From: Halothiobacillus sp.
Lineage (GTDB): Bacteria > Pseudomonadota > Gammaproteobacteria > Halothiobacillales > Halothiobacillaceae
DNA length: 64,000 nucleotides
Assembly (NCBI GenBank): GCA_016278265.1
Contig: JADQCE010000003.1
Location: 62,001-126,000 of the forward strand
Reading direction: 5' to 3'
Each line of letters begins with the position of its first letter. Within the stretch, counting starts at the first letter, position 1. Shown here piece after piece: positions 54,467 through 64,000 of this stretch. Position numbers and translations under genes: made by a program. A model generated the notes under the pieces. That model was not told the origin of the DNA. It did no database searches and saw only the letters and a program-made list of their open reading frames with translations.

Positions 54467-54490
54467 ACGCCCCGCCATGGCGCGGGGCGT
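54467..54490 (+). terminator. Weak hairpin between rhodanese and MFS genes
   Basis: Stem ACGCCCCGC / GCGGGGCGT with loop CATGGC, 12 bp after the rhodanese stop and followed by CTTG without a real U-run. It may lower rather than stop transcription into the MFS gene. Confidence 0.45.
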
Positions 54491-54584
54491 CTTGCCGGAT
54501 TCGGCCCGCTCGGCCGGACCGCATCCGGCAAGGCGGTAACCCCCATACGAAGCCAAGTCACCCGCAAGGGACAAGAGGTAACCC

Positions 54585-55850
54585 ATGGATATCACTCACC
54601 GGGATCTCACTCACGGCATTGCCGCCAACCGCGGCCAGTTCGTCCAGTTTCTGCTGCAGGTCTTCTTCGTCGGTGCGCTGGTGGGCATGACCCGCACGGT
54701 GCTGCCGGTGCTCTCGGAGTCGGACTTCGGCCTGGCCGCGGGGGCATTCACCACGTTGGCAAGCTTCGTGGTGATCTTCGGCGTGATCAAGGCCACGCTC
54801 AACCTGCTCGCCGGGCGTTTTTCCGACCGCTACGGGCGCAAGCGCGTGCTGGTGGCCGGCTGGCTGTTCGCCATCCCGGTGCCGTTCCTGCTCTTGATCG
54901 CCGATTCCTGGGGCTGGGTGCTGCTGGCCACGGTCTTTTTGGGCATCAACCAGGGGCTGGCATGGTCGATGGCGCTCAACAGCAAGCTCGATCTCACTCA
55001 CGCCCACCAGCGCGGGCTGGTCAACGGCGCCAACGAGTTCGCCGGCTACGGCGGCGTGGCGGTGGCGGGCTATCTCGCCGCGATTGCCGCCGAACAGCTC
55101 GGGGCACGCGAAGGCCTGTTCTGGTTCGGCCTGGCGGTGATCATCCTGGCCCTCGCACTGGCGGTGTGGATGGCCCGCGACACCCTGCCCTGGGCGCACG
55201 CCCAGCAGAAGGCCCAGCAGCAGACTCGGGGCGACGGCAAGGCCCCGGCGCGGCGCTCCGGGCTGGGCTTTTTCCTGCACGCCTCCTGGGGCAATCGCAG
55301 CCTGCTGGCGATCAACCAGGCCGGCCTGGTCGAGAAGTTCACCGACACCATCATCTGGCTGTTTGTACCCATCCTGCTGGTCGCCCGCGGCGCGGATCTG
55401 GTGACGACGGGTTTGTTGGTGGGCATCTACGGCGTGGTCTGGGGCGCCGGCCAGTTGATCACCGGACCGGCCTCGGACAAGCTCGGTCGACGTGGCCTGA
55501 TCACCTGGGGCATGTGGCTCTGCGGCGCGGGGATCATCGCGATCGTGCTGACCCACTCGGCCTGGGCCTGGGGGCTGGCGCTGGCGGTGACCGGCGTGGG
55601 CATGGCGATGCTCTACCCGACCCTGGGGGCGGCGGTCGCCGATCACTGCGAGCCAGTCGAGCGTGCCGGCATCCTCGGCGTATATCGCTTCTGGCGCGAC
55701 TTCGGCTATGCCGTCGGCGCACTGGCGCTGGGGCTGGTGGCGACGCTCACCGGTGGCATCGAGGCGGGCTTCTGGTTCGTCGGGCTGAGCATGGCGCTGT
55801 CCGGACTGTGGGTGGCGCTGGGGCTGGCGCCGCGCGGTCAGGACCACTGA
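54585..55850 (+). CDS. Major facilitator superfamily transporter of the sulfur locus
   Basis: 421-residue inner-membrane protein with about 12 helices and the MFS motif A (GRFSDRYGRKRVLV) in the loop between helices 2 and 3, plus its echo (GPASDKLGRRGLITW) in the second half. A polar central loop lies near residue 205. AGAGGTAACCC precedes ATG 54585. The gene follows the persulfide dioxygenase and rhodanese genes, so export or import of a sulfur compound such as sulfite is possible, but the sequence does not show the substrate. Confidence 0.85.
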   Translation: MDITHRDLTHGIAANRGQFVQFLLQVFFVGALVGMTRTVLPVLSESDFGLAAGAFTTLASFVVIFGVIKATLNLLAGRFSDRYGRKRVLVAGWLFAIPVPFLLLIADSWGWVLLATVFLGINQGLAWSMALNSKLDLTHAHQRGLVNGANEFAGYGGVAVAGYLAAIAAEQLGAREGLFWFGLAVIILALALAVWMARDTLPWAHAQQKAQQQTRGDGKAPARRSGLGFFLHASWGNRSLLAINQAGLVEKFTDTIIWLFVPILLVARGADLVTTGLLVGIYGVVWGAGQLITGPASDKLGRRGLITWGMWLCGAGIIAIVLTHSAWAWGLALAVTGVGMAMLYPTLGAAVADHCEPVERAGILGVYRFWRDFGYAVGALALGLVATLTGGIEAGFWFVGLSMALSGLWVALGLAPRGQDH

Positions 55851-56026
55851 CCTTTATCCAGGCATCTGGCTAGGCCAACCCACCCGGGCCAACTGGCATC
55901 GTGCTTGCACAAGTGTCCAAGTGAGCGCCCAATCCCTGCCGGGGGACCCTACGCGGAGGGCGCATTGTCACTTTCTGACCCTGCAACCAGGCAGGTCGTA
56001 GCCATCTTGGACACAAGGAGATCACC

Positions 56027-56608
56027 ATGCAGGTCCGCCATCGCGCCATTCTGGCCGGTCTCGCGCTCACCCTGCTTTCGGGCCTTGCCTTGCAGGCAGC
56101 CCAGGCCGCCGACGTCACCTATCGCTGGGTGAACGGCAACGGCAATCTGCAGTTCAGTGACACCCTGCCCTCTGGCGCCGCCGCCAACGGCTACCAGGTG
56201 ATCGACGCCCTCACCGGCACGGTCGTCCGCGAGGTCGCCCCGCGCAAGACGGCCGAGGAAAAGGCACGCGAGGCCGCCGAACAGCGAGCCGCCGAGAAGG
56301 CCGCCCGCGAGGCACAGACACAGGCCGAACAGGATCGCATTCTGCTTTCGCTCTACGGCAGCGAGGCGGATCTGAAGCAGGCGCGGGACCAGCGCCTCGA
56401 CCGGATGGACGTCCGCATTGCGCAAATGGAAGGCTCGATCGAGCGGATGCAGGCGAACATCGACGCCGGGCATGACGACCCGGCGTATGCGCGCGACCTC
56501 GAACGGATGAAGCAGGCTGTGATCGAGGTGCGCGCCGAACGCGAGGCACTGGCCGAGCAGTTCGAGGCCGATTTGGAGCGGCTGCGGCGACTCCAGGCCA
56601 GCGACTAG
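56027..56608 (+). CDS. Exported DUF4124 protein with coiled coil
   Basis: 193-residue precursor. Signal peptide of about 27 residues (ending AAQA, before ADVTYRW). A short DUF4124 domain follows (about 28-65, VTYRWVNGNGNLQFSDTLP). A long charged coiled-coil region (about 75-190) is rich in Ala/Glu/Arg. ACAAGGAGATCACC precedes ATG 56027. DUF4124 proteins are periplasmic, of unknown role. It stands alone, convergent with argB. Confidence 0.85.
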   Translation: MQVRHRAILAGLALTLLSGLALQAAQAADVTYRWVNGNGNLQFSDTLPSGAAANGYQVIDALTGTVVREVAPRKTAEEKAREAAEQRAAEKAAREAQTQAEQDRILLSLYGSEADLKQARDQRLDRMDVRIAQMEGSIERMQANIDAGHDDPAYARDLERMKQAVIEVRAEREALAEQFEADLERLRRLQASD

Positions 56609-56635
56609 GGAGCTTCACCCCGCGGTCGAAACGGT

Positions 56636-57544
<909 letters not shown>

Positions 57545-57649
57545 TTAAGGGAAAACGGGCATTCGAAACCGGCTGGACAACTTCCGGCGCCGCTCAGCAC
57601 GCCCTAAACCAGGGCGACGCAAGGCGCGCGGTCGGCCGTGCCGACGAAC

Positions 57650-58105
57650 TCAGGACCGGCCGGTGTGGCCGAATCCACCGGTGCCGCGCTCGGTCTCGCC
57701 GAACTCGTCGACCGCCTCGAAGGCCACCTGCACCACCGGCACCACCACCAGCTGGGCAATGCGCTCGCCGACATCGACGGTGAAATCACGGTTACCGCGG
57801 TTCCACATCGAGACGAACAGCTGGCCCTGGTAGTCGGAGTCGATCAGCCCGACCAGGTTGCCCAGCACGATGCCGTGCTTATGGCCCAGTCCCGAGCGCG
57901 GCAGGATCATGGCGGCCAGCTCCGAGTCACCCAGGTGGATCGCCATGCCGGTGGGCACCAGCTCGGTCTGGCCAGGCGCTAGCGTCAGCGGCGCGTCCAG
58001 ACAGGCACGCAGGTCGAGGCCTGCCGAGCCGTCGGTGGCGTAATCCGGGCGCGGAATCTCGTTGCCCAGTCGGGGGTCGAGCCATTTGACCTCAACGCGA
58101 TGCAT
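57650..58105 (-). CDS. dut: dUTP diphosphatase
   Basis: 151 residues, trimeric dUTPase that removes dUTP and makes dUMP. The five motifs are visible: [10 protein letters not shown] (1), [10 protein letters not shown] (2), [13 protein letters not shown] (3), a Glu-rich RIAQLVVVP (4) and the C-terminal P-loop-like [11 protein letters not shown] (5). ATG 58105 (MHRVEVKW) has AGGATT nine bases upstream and begins five bases after the coaBC stop, the common dut-coaBC pairing. Confidence 0.96.
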   Translation of the reverse strand: MHRVEVKWLDPRLGNEIPRPDYATDGSAGLDLRACLDAPLTLAPGQTELVPTGMAIHLGDSELAAMILPRSGLGHKHGIVLGNLVGLIDSDYQGQLFVSMWNRGNRDFTVDVGERIAQLVVVPVVQVAFEAVDEFGETERGTGGFGHTGRS

Positions 58106-58109
58106 CGTC

Positions 58110-59312
58110 TCAATCCTGTTTGATCTGGTGATAGGTGTCGAATATTTCGCCGGCGAGATGGCGCTTGTCCGCCTGAGCCAATTCGCGCTCGCCGCCGTCC
58201 CACAGGAGCAGCAGGGTGTTGTCCGGTCGATCGAAGCCCTTGTCCGCGCCGACCTCGTTGGCACAGATCAGATCCATACCCTTGGCTGCGCGCTTGGCCG
58301 CCGCGTACTCGCGCACATGGTCCGTCTCGGCGGCAAACCCGATGACGAACGGCCGGTCGGCACGCGATGCGACACCGTGGATGATGTCCGGGTTGGGCAC
58401 CAACTCGAGACTCAAAGTCTCGCCGCTTTTCTTGAGCTTCTGGTCCGCGGGCGCCGCCACACGGTAGTCGGCCACGGCCGCTGCCCCGACGAAGATATCC
58501 ATCGCGCCGATCGACTCGACGGCCGCCTGCATCTCGGCGGCGGTTTCCACGTCGACCCGCTTCACGCCCATCGGTGTCGGCAGGGCCGAAGGCCCGGAGA
58601 CCAGCGTCACGACCGCGCCCCGGCGGGCCGCATCGGCAGCGAGCGCGAATCCCATGCGCCCGGAGGAGCGGTTGGCAATGAAGCGTACCGGGTCGATGGG
58701 CTCGCGGGTGCCACCCGCCGTGACCACGACATGCCGTCCGGCCATATCCTGCTGGTTGTTGGTCAGCAGGGCATCGGCCAGCGCGTCGACGATCGCCTCC
58801 GGCTCGAGCATGCGCCCTTCGCCGGTCTCGCCGCAGGCCTGCACCCCGGCAGCCGGTCCCAGCAGGCTCACGCCATGCTCGACCAATCGGGCACGATTGG
58901 CCTGGGTCGCCGGATGGGACCACATCTGCCGATTCATGGCGGGAGCGAGGTGAACCGGGGCGCTGGTGGCGAGACAAAGGGTGGTCAGCAGATCGTCGGC
59001 CAAGCCGTTCGCCAGCCGGGCCATCAGGTTCGCGCTCGCCGGGGCGACCACCACGGCATCGGCCCAGCGGGCCAACGCGATATGATCCATGCCCGATTCG
59101 GCCTCGGCATCCAGCAAGGTGGTGCGCACCGGGTGACCGCTGACCGCCTGGAAGGAGAGCGGCGTGACAAAGCGGGTCGCCGCCTCGGTCATCACCACGC
59201 GCACCTCGCAGCCGGCCTCGACCAGCCGGCGCACCAGCACCACGGCCTTGTAGGCCGCGATGCCACCGGACACGCCGACGAGGATGCGCTGGTTGGATAA
59301 TGGGGCGTTCAT
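58110..59312 (-). CDS. coaBC: Bifunctional phosphopantothenoylcysteine decarboxylase/synthetase
   Basis: 400 residues. It joins cysteine to phosphopantothenate and decarboxylates the product, two steps of coenzyme A synthesis. CoaC domain (about 1-185): flavin-binding [10 protein letters not shown], catalytic H77 in [15 protein letters not shown] and the cysteine in [11 protein letters not shown]. CoaB domain (about 190-400): nucleotide-binding [24 protein letters not shown] and later [10 protein letters not shown] with the family's Lys residues. It is directly followed by dut, as in many proteobacteria. Confidence 0.96.
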   Translation of the reverse strand: MNAPLSNQRILVGVSGGIAAYKAVVLVRRLVEAGCEVRVVMTEAATRFVTPLSFQAVSGHPVRTTLLDAEAESGMDHIALARWADAVVVAPASANLMARLANGLADDLLTTLCLATSAPVHLAPAMNRQMWSHPATQANRARLVEHGVSLLGPAAGVQACGETGEGRMLEPEAIVDALADALLTNNQQDMAGRHVVVTAGGTREPIDPVRFIANRSSGRMGFALAADAARRGAVVTLVSGPSALPTPMGVKRVDVETAAEMQAAVESIGAMDIFVGAAAVADYRVAAPADQKLKKSGETLSLELVPNPDIIHGVASRADRPFVIGFAAETDHVREYAAAKRAAKGMDLICANEVGADKGFDRPDNTLLLLWDGGERELAQADKRHLAGEIFDTYHQIKQD

Positions 59313-59431
59313 GGGCGCAGTTTATCAGGGAAGATCGGCACGCAGCCGATACCGCTGTCGGGGCGCATCATGAGGCTGCGCGCCGGCGCCATCATCCGTA
59401 ACCTTTCACCGACTATCTTCGAGACAGACGC

Positions 59432-60079
59432 ATGCCAGATGACCCGAGCAACAAGGGCAACAAGGGCAACAAGGGCAACAACCCGAACAATGATTCGGGC
59501 AATGGCCTGGGCAATGACCCGAGCCACAACGCGGGCAATGACCACGGCGACACCCCTCCGTCAAAGCCGAAACGCCGCCTGCCGCGCTGGGCGCGCTGGA
59601 CCCTGGAGGGCCTGGTGTTCGTCGCGGCGTTGCTGGCCGTGCAGGCGTGGATGGGGCCGGATTTGCCGGAGGGCGAGATCCCCGGCATGGCGGCGGAAGA
59701 TCTCGACGGCCGGGAGCTGACCATCGGCGGGCCGGCGGACGAGCCCACGGTGGTGGTGTTCTGGGCCACCTGGTGTGGCTACTGTGATCTAGAGATGCCC
59801 TGGCTGGTCGACCTGGTCGACGACCATCGCGTGATCACCGTGGCCATGCAGTCGGGCGATGCGGCCACGGTGCGCAACCACATGCGGGAAAACGATCTGG
59901 GGAAGTTGCCGGTGATCAACGACCCCGACGGGCAGATCGCCGCCAGCCTGGGCGTGAATGTCACGCCCACCTTCCTGTTCTTCGACCAGACCGGCCGGGT
60001 GGCCCATTCCACCACCGGCCTGACGAGTCCCTGGGGCGTGCGCCTGCGGTTGTGGTGGATGAACCGCGCTGCCGACTAA
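59432..60079 (+). CDS. Membrane-anchored thioredoxin-like protein with Asn/Gly-rich N-terminus
   Basis: 215 residues. The first 50 are a polar Asn/Gly/Asp/Lys-rich cytosolic segment built on KGN repeats (9-bp DNA repeat AACAAGGGC at 59450-59476). One membrane helix (about 55-75, LEGLVFVAALLAVQAWM). Periplasmic thioredoxin-fold domain (about 80-210) with active site ATWCGYCDLEMP and cis-proline VTPTFLF. The CGYC and surrounding residues resemble ScsD/TlpA-type disulfide oxidoreductases. ATG 59432 lacks a strong ribosome-binding site. It is convergent with tal. Confidence 0.87.
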   Translation: MPDDPSNKGNKGNKGNNPNNDSGNGLGNDPSHNAGNDHGDTPPSKPKRRLPRWARWTLEGLVFVAALLAVQAWMGPDLPEGEIPGMAAEDLDGRELTIGGPADEPTVVVFWATWCGYCDLEMPWLVDLVDDHRVITVAMQSGDAATVRNHMRENDLGKLPVINDPDGQIAASLGVNVTPTFLFFDQTGRVAHSTTGLTSPWGVRLRLWWMNRAAD

Positions 60080-60090
60080 TTGGGGGCGAC

Positions 60091-61188
60091 TCAGGCCTGA
60101 TCGATGGCGGCGAGCAAGTCGTCGAAAGCGGCCTGGAACTGCTCCAGCCCCTCGTCGAGCAACTGATCGCGTACCGCGCCGTCCATGTCGATGCCCACCT
60201 CGGCCAGCTCGGCCCAGACTTCGCGATCCTCGTCGAGACGCGGCTTCAATCTTGAAGCAATCCGACCGTGGTCGGCAAAGGCCTCGAGGGTCGCATCCGG
60301 CAGCGTGTTGATGGTGCGCGGGGCGATCAGGTTCTCGACGTACAACAGGTCCGAGTAAGCCGGGTTCTTGGTGCCGGTACTCGCCCAGAGCAGGTACTGC
60401 GGCCAGGCACCTTGCTGCTCGAAGCGGTCGAACGACTCATCCTCGAACACCTCGCGGAAATGCTCATAGGCCATGCCGGCCAACGCCAGGGCCGCGCGCC
60501 CCTTGAGCGCCTGGGCGCGCTCGCCGCCGATGGCATCGAGCTGCTTGTCGACCAGCGTGTCCACCCGGCTCATGAACAGGCTCGCGACCGCGCGCACCTC
60601 GGCGGTCTTGCCGCCGTTGGCTTCCAGTTGCTCGATGCCGCGTCGATAGGCGGCGAACACCCGCCGCACCTGATCGAGTGAGAACAGCAGGGTGACGTTG
60701 ACGCTCACGCCCTCGCCGATCAGGCGCTCGAAGGCCTCGATGCCCTCGACCGTCCCGGGCACCTTGATCAGCACATTGGGCCGATCGACCAGTTCACGCA
60801 GGCGATGGGCGGCGCGCACCGAGGCATGGGCGTCATGGGCGATGCCGGGCGATTCCTCCCAGGACACCCAGCCGTCCTCGCCGTGCGACTGATCCCAGAC
60901 CGGTCGCAGCAGATCACAGGCGCGCTGAATGTCCGTGACGACCAGGTGCTCGTAGACCGACTCGACATCCGGGTACTGGCGCTTGCCCGCGGCGATGTCC
61001 TCGGTGTAGAGGTCGCTGCCGACGATCGCCTTCTTGAAGATCGAGGGGTTGGAGGTCACCCCGCGGATGCCGTAGTCGCGGATCAGCCGCGGCAGGCCCT
61101 CGTCCGTCAACAGGGCGCGGGAAAGGTTGTCCAGCCAGAGACTCTGGCCCTGCGATTCATGGAGTTGGCTCAAGGCATGCGCGGTCAT
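60091..61188 (-). CDS. tal: Transaldolase
   Basis: 365 residues. It transfers a dihydroxyacetone unit between sugar phosphates in the non-oxidative pentose phosphate pathway. The Schiff-base lysine is in VLIKVPGT. It has GVTSNPSIFKKAI, SVNVTLLFS and WASTGTKNPAYSD. The length and these motifs fit the longer (about 365-residue) class common in cyanobacteria, actinobacteria and some autotrophs rather than E. coli TalB. ATG 61188 (MTAHALSQ) has GGAGGAG eight bases upstream; the extra upstream residues are unsupported. Confidence 0.95.
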   Translation of the reverse strand: MTAHALSQLHESQGQSLWLDNLSRALLTDEGLPRLIRDYGIRGVTSNPSIFKKAIVGSDLYTEDIAAGKRQYPDVESVYEHLVVTDIQRACDLLRPVWDQSHGEDGWVSWEESPGIAHDAHASVRAAHRLRELVDRPNVLIKVPGTVEGIEAFERLIGEGVSVNVTLLFSLDQVRRVFAAYRRGIEQLEANGGKTAEVRAVASLFMSRVDTLVDKQLDAIGGERAQALKGRAALALAGMAYEHFREVFEDESFDRFEQQGAWPQYLLWASTGTKNPAYSDLLYVENLIAPRTINTLPDATLEAFADHGRIASRLKPRLDEDREVWAELAEVGIDMDGAVRDQLLDEGLEQFQAAFDDLLAAIDQA

Positions 61189-61294
61189 CGGCGACTCCTC
61201 CGGGTTGCTTGCGCGTGACAAGGATGAGGTACCGCGTTGGCACCTCTACCCGGAGCTTAGACGCTCATGCACCGTCCGCGTGGTCCAAGTGGTG

Positions 61295-62224
61295 TTATCG
61301 GGGGTCGAAGGGCATCGAGGTGCGCATTTCCTCGTAGAACTCGCGCGCCTCGTCGGTCTTGGCCGGCGGGGTGTAGATCATCAGGACCAGCATCAGGTCA
61401 CCGCCGGCGAAGCCCCGCTTGGGGATACGCAGCTTGCGTCCGGATTGCGACCCGGCGGGCACACTCATGCTGATGCGCTTGCCGTCGGGCAGGGTGACCG
61501 GGACCTTCGCGCCCAGGGCCGCCTCCCAGGGCGTGATCGGCAATTCCTGGATGATGTTGTTGCCCTCGACCCGGTCGCGATCTTCCTCGCGCAAGGTCAG
61601 CACCAGGTAAAGGTCACCCGCCGGTCCGCCCATGGGGCTTGGCTGCCCCTGGCCAGTAAGCCGGATGCGACGCCCCGGCGTCGAGCCGGCCGGGACGTTG
61701 ACCTTGAGCGATCGCGCACCACCACGCCCGTCGGAGATCCGGATGGTGTGGGCCCCACCCGTGACCAGCAGCGACAGCGGCACCGGCGCCTCGGCCTCGA
61801 CATCCTGGCCGCGCACCCTGCGGCCCTGGCCAGCGCCGCCCTGGCCAGCGCCACCGGGGCCACCGGGGCCACCGGGGCCACCGCCAAAGAACTGCGAGAA
61901 AAAATCGGAAAAACCGCCGGCCGCGAAGTCGTCGCCGCCGAAGCCGCCACCAAAGCCACCCGGGCCGCCCGGGCCGCCGGGCCCGGCCCCGAACTCGTCG
62001 CCATGGTGATACCCCGAACCCAGCGCGTCGTAGCGAGCGCGCTTCTGGGCGTCGCCGAGCACATCGTAGGCCTCGTTGATTTCCTTGAACTTTTCCTCGG
62101 CACCCTCGCCCTTGTTGCGGTCGGGGTGATGCTTCTGTGCCAGCTTGCGGTAGGCGCGCTTGATCTCGTCCTGCGAGGCATTGCGGGCCACGCCCAGGGT
62201 TGCGTAGTAGTCGTGATATTTCAC
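61295..62224 (-). CDS. cbpA: Curved DNA-binding protein/DnaJ-class co-chaperone CbpA
   Basis: 309 residues. N-terminal J-domain (about 4-70) with the HPD motif (KHHPDRNKG) needed to stimulate DnaK. A long Gly/Phe-rich linker follows (about 75-140, many GGPGGPGG units). Two C-terminal substrate-binding beta domains (about 145-300) start at [11 protein letters not shown]. No zinc finger, so it is CbpA-type rather than DnaJ. Lies downstream of hsp20 on the same strand with a terminator between. A CbpM partner gene is not seen next to it. Confidence 0.94.
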   Translation of the reverse strand: MKYHDYYATLGVARNASQDEIKRAYRKLAQKHHPDRNKGEGAEEKFKEINEAYDVLGDAQKRARYDALGSGYHHGDEFGAGPGGPGGPGGFGGGFGGDDFAAGGFSDFFSQFFGGGPGGPGGPGGAGQGGAGQGRRVRGQDVEAEAPVPLSLLVTGGAHTIRISDGRGGARSLKVNVPAGSTPGRRIRLTGQGQPSPMGGPAGDLYLVLTLREEDRDRVEGNNIIQELPITPWEAALGAKVPVTLPDGKRISMSVPAGSQSGRKLRIPKRGFAGGDLMLVLMIYTPPAKTDEAREFYEEMRTSMPFDPR

Positions 62225-62322
62225 GCCTGCACTCCTCCGAGTGATGTGTGTCGTCGGCGTCTCGAAAACCCGCCCATCGGACAGGCTTTCGGCACGCCGG
62301 TGAGCCGGGATGGCCCAATGAT

Positions 62323-62349
62323 GAAAAGCCCGGGGCCGCCGGGCTTTTC
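62323..62349 (-). terminator. Rho-independent terminator of hsp20
   Basis: Hairpin AAAAGCCCG...CGGGCTTTT, about 30 bp after the hsp20 stop, with T-runs on both strands. Confidence 0.7.
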
Positions 62350-62380
62350 GCGTACCTCCGCGGCCGGCAGCCGGACCGAA

Positions 62381-62845
62381 TCAGCTCACCTCGATGCGCC
62401 GCGGCTTGGCGGTTTCCGCCTTGGGGATCGTCACGGTCAGCACACCATGCTCCGAGCTCGCCTTGATGCCATCGGCATCCACCTGCTCCGGCAGGGTGAA
62501 ACGGCGATAGAAGCGCCCGTAATGGCGTTCAATTCGCGCATAGCCGTCCTGCGATTTCTTCAACTCCGAGTTGCGCTCGCCCTTGATTTCGAGCACGCCG
62601 TTGTCAGCGGTCACCTCGACGCTTTTCGGATCGATGCCCGGCAGGTCGACGTGCAGCTCGTAGGCGCTCTCGTTTTCCTTGATATCCACTGCCGGGGCCC
62701 AATCGGCGATCTCCAGCTTGCCTTCCTCTTGCCCCTCGGCGAGGCCCGGGTCAAGCAGCGAGTTCATCTCGCGATAGAGCTGATCGAGCATTCCCCACGG
62801 CCGGTTCTGGATCTGTCCTTCGGGCTTGTGACGCACAATAGCCAT
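62381..62845 (-). CDS. Hsp20/alpha-crystallin small heat-shock protein
   Basis: 154 residues. The alpha-crystallin domain (about 48-150) includes VDIKENESAYELHVDLPG, the loop with ERHYGRFYRRFTLPE and the late GVLTVTIPK. The C-terminal I-x-V-like stretch reads RIEVS, missing a long tail. It binds unfolding proteins as an oligomer. The start is decided by the ribosome-binding site: AGGAGGT directly touches an ATG at 62851, too close, and is correctly spaced for ATG 62845 (MAIVRHK). It is upstream of cbpA, another chaperone. No sigma-32 promoter was confirmed by eye. Confidence 0.93.
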   Translation of the reverse strand: MAIVRHKPEGQIQNRPWGMLDQLYREMNSLLDPGLAEGQEEGKLEIADWAPAVDIKENESAYELHVDLPGIDPKSVEVTADNGVLEIKGERNSELKKSQDGYARIERHYGRFYRRFTLPEQVDADGIKASSEHGVLTVTIPKAETAKPRRIEVS

Positions 62846-62953
62846 AGCCATACCTCCTGTTGATCAACACTCAGGTGCAATTCAACAATAGTCGACGTAT
62901 AGCATCTCGCCGGGATTTCAAGCCACGCGGTCACGACATCGCCGGAAACAACG

Positions 62954-62976
62954 AAGCCCCGCGAATGCGGGGCCTC
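62954..62976 (-). terminator. Rho-independent terminator of the L36 gene
   Basis: Minus-strand stem GGCCCCGCATTCGCGGGGCTT followed by CGTTGTTT, about 30 bp after the L36 stop. Confidence 0.75.
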
Positions 62977-63004
62977 GTGTCACGCTTGAATGCCTGCCAG
63001 TACC

Positions 63005-63130
63005 TTAGCGCTGACGGGCCTTGAAACGCGGGTTGGTCTTGTTGATCACGTAAACTTTGCCGCGACGACGAACGACCTGGCAGTCCTTGTGTCGCTTCTT
63101 GGCTGACTTGAGAGAAGACAGAATTTTCAT
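63005..63130 (-). CDS. 50S ribosomal protein L36, zinc-free paralogue (YkgO/RpmJ2 type)
   Basis: 41 residues: [14 protein letters not shown], then [20 protein letters not shown] and FKARQR. The three of four zinc-binding positions of ordinary L36 are replaced (only one cysteine remains). This is the C-minus paralogue that substitutes for L36 under zinc limitation. ATG 63130 has AAGGGGCG upstream. It stands alone with its own terminator, not in the spc operon and not paired with L31B here. Zur control is common for such genes; I did not find a confirmed Zur box. Confidence 0.92.
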   Translation of the reverse strand: MKILSSLKSAKKRHKDCQVVRRRGKVYVINKTNPRFKARQR

Positions 63131-63297
63131 GGACGCCCCTTTTCGATAATCCGCTCGGTTCCACACGAAGCGCGGCAATATAGCGGATTCGGAGCGCAAT
63201 GGCAAACCCCCGGTCGCCAAGGCTCTCATGACAACCCTGCAGGACCACCTGCTTGCAGGTATCCTCGCAGGCTACGCAACACAACCGGGACGCCTGA

Positions 63298-63930
63298 ATG
63301 ACAGACATCGTGATCGCCACCAACAACGAGGGCAAGATGGCCGAGTTCGAGGAAATGCGCCGGGTCCTGGCGGGCAGCCACCCGACCCTGGATCGACTGC
63401 GCTTCGTCTCGCAACGCTGCTGGGAGGTGTCGTCACCGGTCGAGGACGCCGACAGCTTTTGCGGCAACGCCTTGATCAAGGCACGACACACCGCCGCGCT
63501 CACCGGGCACCCGGCCATCGGTGACGATTCGGGGCTGGTCGTCGACGCCCTCGACGGCCGACCGGGCATCTTCTCCTCGCGCTTTGCCGGCGAGAAGGCG
63601 AGCGATGCCGACAACAACGACAAGCTGGTCGATGAACTGGCCAAGCACCCGGATGCCCCGCGCAGCGCACGCTTTATCTGCGCCCTGGCGTTCGTCCGCC
63701 ATGCCGAGGACGCCAAGCCGATCGTCGTCGAAGGCACTTGGGAAGGAGAGGTGCTCGATACCCCGCGCGGCGAGCGCGGCTTCGGTTACGACCCGCTGTT
63801 CCTTTCGCCGGCACACGGCCTGAGCGTCGGCGAGATGGACCCGGATGAGAAACACCGGGTCAGTCATCGGGCACACGCCTTGAAGCAACTGATCGAGCAG
63901 CTGGCCGCTCTCGACACCAACCCCGCATGA
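63298..63930 (+). CDS. rdgB: XTP/dITP pyrophosphatase (RdgB/HAM1)
   Basis: 210 residues. It removes non-canonical purine triphosphates (ITP, XTP, dITP). Motifs: IVIATNNEGKMAEF near the start, DSFCGNALIKARHTA with substrate-binding residues, GDDSGLVVDALDG for metal, and GERGFGYDPLFL. This is normal length. ATG 63298 (MTDIVIATNN). It is followed eight bases later by hemW, the common gammaproteobacterial rdgB-hemW pair, so both are probably in one transcript. Confidence 0.96.
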   Translation: MTDIVIATNNEGKMAEFEEMRRVLAGSHPTLDRLRFVSQRCWEVSSPVEDADSFCGNALIKARHTAALTGHPAIGDDSGLVVDALDGRPGIFSSRFAGEKASDADNNDKLVDELAKHPDAPRSARFICALAFVRHAEDAKPIVVEGTWEGEVLDTPRGERGFGYDPLFLSPAHGLSVGEMDPDEKHRVSHRAHALKQLIEQLAALDTNPA

Positions 63931-63937
63931 GCCGCTC

Positions 63938-64000
63938 ATGAGTCTGTTGCAGTTCACCGACAACCCGCCGCTCTCACTCTACGTCCACCTGCCGTGGTGC
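63938..64000 (+). CDS. hemW: HemW radical SAM protein (3' end outside the window)
   Basis: Only 21 codons are visible: MSLLQF, then PPLSLYVHLPWC. This is the typical HemW opening, with the first cysteine of the radical-SAM CxxxCxxC motif as the last codon in the window. Position directly behind rdgB supports the call. HemW is a heme-binding radical-SAM protein that helps insert or deliver heme. Confidence 0.85.
   Translation, partial: MSLLQFTDNPPLSLYVHLPWC

Noticed and set aside
62846-62851. ATG 62851 as the hsp20 start
   Set aside because: The AGGAGGT ribosome-binding site abuts it with no spacing; ATG 62845 is spaced correctly.

Overview
The window is 64 kb of GC-rich chromosome from a gammaproteobacterium. 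Housekeeping genes (ssb/uvrA, argB, dut, coaBC, ispB, PilS-PilR, ppk1, yheS, rdgB-hemW) are gammaproteobacterial in type. An ectoine-catabolic operon suggests a salt-exposed life. Several persulfide dioxygenases, rhodaneses, a DsrE protein and a YeeE/YedE transporter suggest sulfur oxidation. The best guess, an inference without any database search, is a halophilic sulfur oxidiser of the Halothiobacillus/Guyparkeria kind.

Layout. 1-4.4 kb: two c-di-GMP synthases around an MFS transporter. 4.4-5.4 kb: a gene-free stretch with two inverted copies of a roughly 200-bp hairpin repeat (a third copy lies at 42.7-42.9 kb) and a REP-like inverted repeat. 5.4-7.3 kb: an AT-rich three-gene cassette (GHKL ATPase, STAS-like DUF4325 protein, small membrane protein) that looks foreign. 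7.3-9.3 kb: a lipoprotein, a decayed copy of the doeC 3' end, and corA. 9.6-15 kb: ectoine degradation operon doeB2-doeD-doeA-doeC, read leftwards. 15.3-16.7 kb: persulfide dioxygenase-rhodanese fusion. 17-20.6 kb: a single 1180-codon gene of lower GC whose N-terminus looks like a DUF4297/Cap4-type nuclease, a candidate defence gene. 20.9-24.5 kb: ssb and uvrA, divergent. 24.8-28.6 kb: PRC-barrel protein, DsrE and TraR/DksA-like pair, an unusual exported metallo-beta-lactamase-fold protein, aldo/keto reductase. 28.7-32.2 kb: phosphate group (PsiE, PhoU, Ppk1). 32.3-35.6 kb: PP0621 protein, pilS, pilR. 35.7-40.5 kb: signalling group (SixA, FHA protein, Ser/Thr kinase, LysM lipoprotein, PP2C phosphatase). 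40.6-44.2 kb: yheS, tRNA-Pro(CGG), ispB. 44.3-52.8 kb: an apparent eight-gene leftward unit running YeeE/YedE, ArsR-rhodanese, MoxR, DUF58, DUF4381, VWA, VWA-TPR, BatD. 53-55.9 kb: divergent sulfur unit (persulfide dioxygenase, periplasmic rhodanese, MFS). 56-64 kb: DUF4124 protein, argB, dut-coaBC, a thioredoxin-like protein, transaldolase, cbpA, hsp20, zinc-free L36, rdgB and the start of hemW.

How the parts connect. The 53-kb intergenic region carries two outward-facing promoters of the same design (TTGACA, 17-18 bp spacer, TTGAAT). Each is overlapped by an 8-4-8 inverted repeat. These are strong candidates for operators of the neighbouring ArsR-rhodanese regulator, which would then control both the sulfur genes and the MoxR/Bat envelope-maintenance genes that share its operon. 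The best candidates for undescribed biology are the GHKL/STAS-like cassette at 5.4-7.3 kb, the 1180-residue predicted nuclease at 17-20.6 kb, and the covarying hairpin repeat family.
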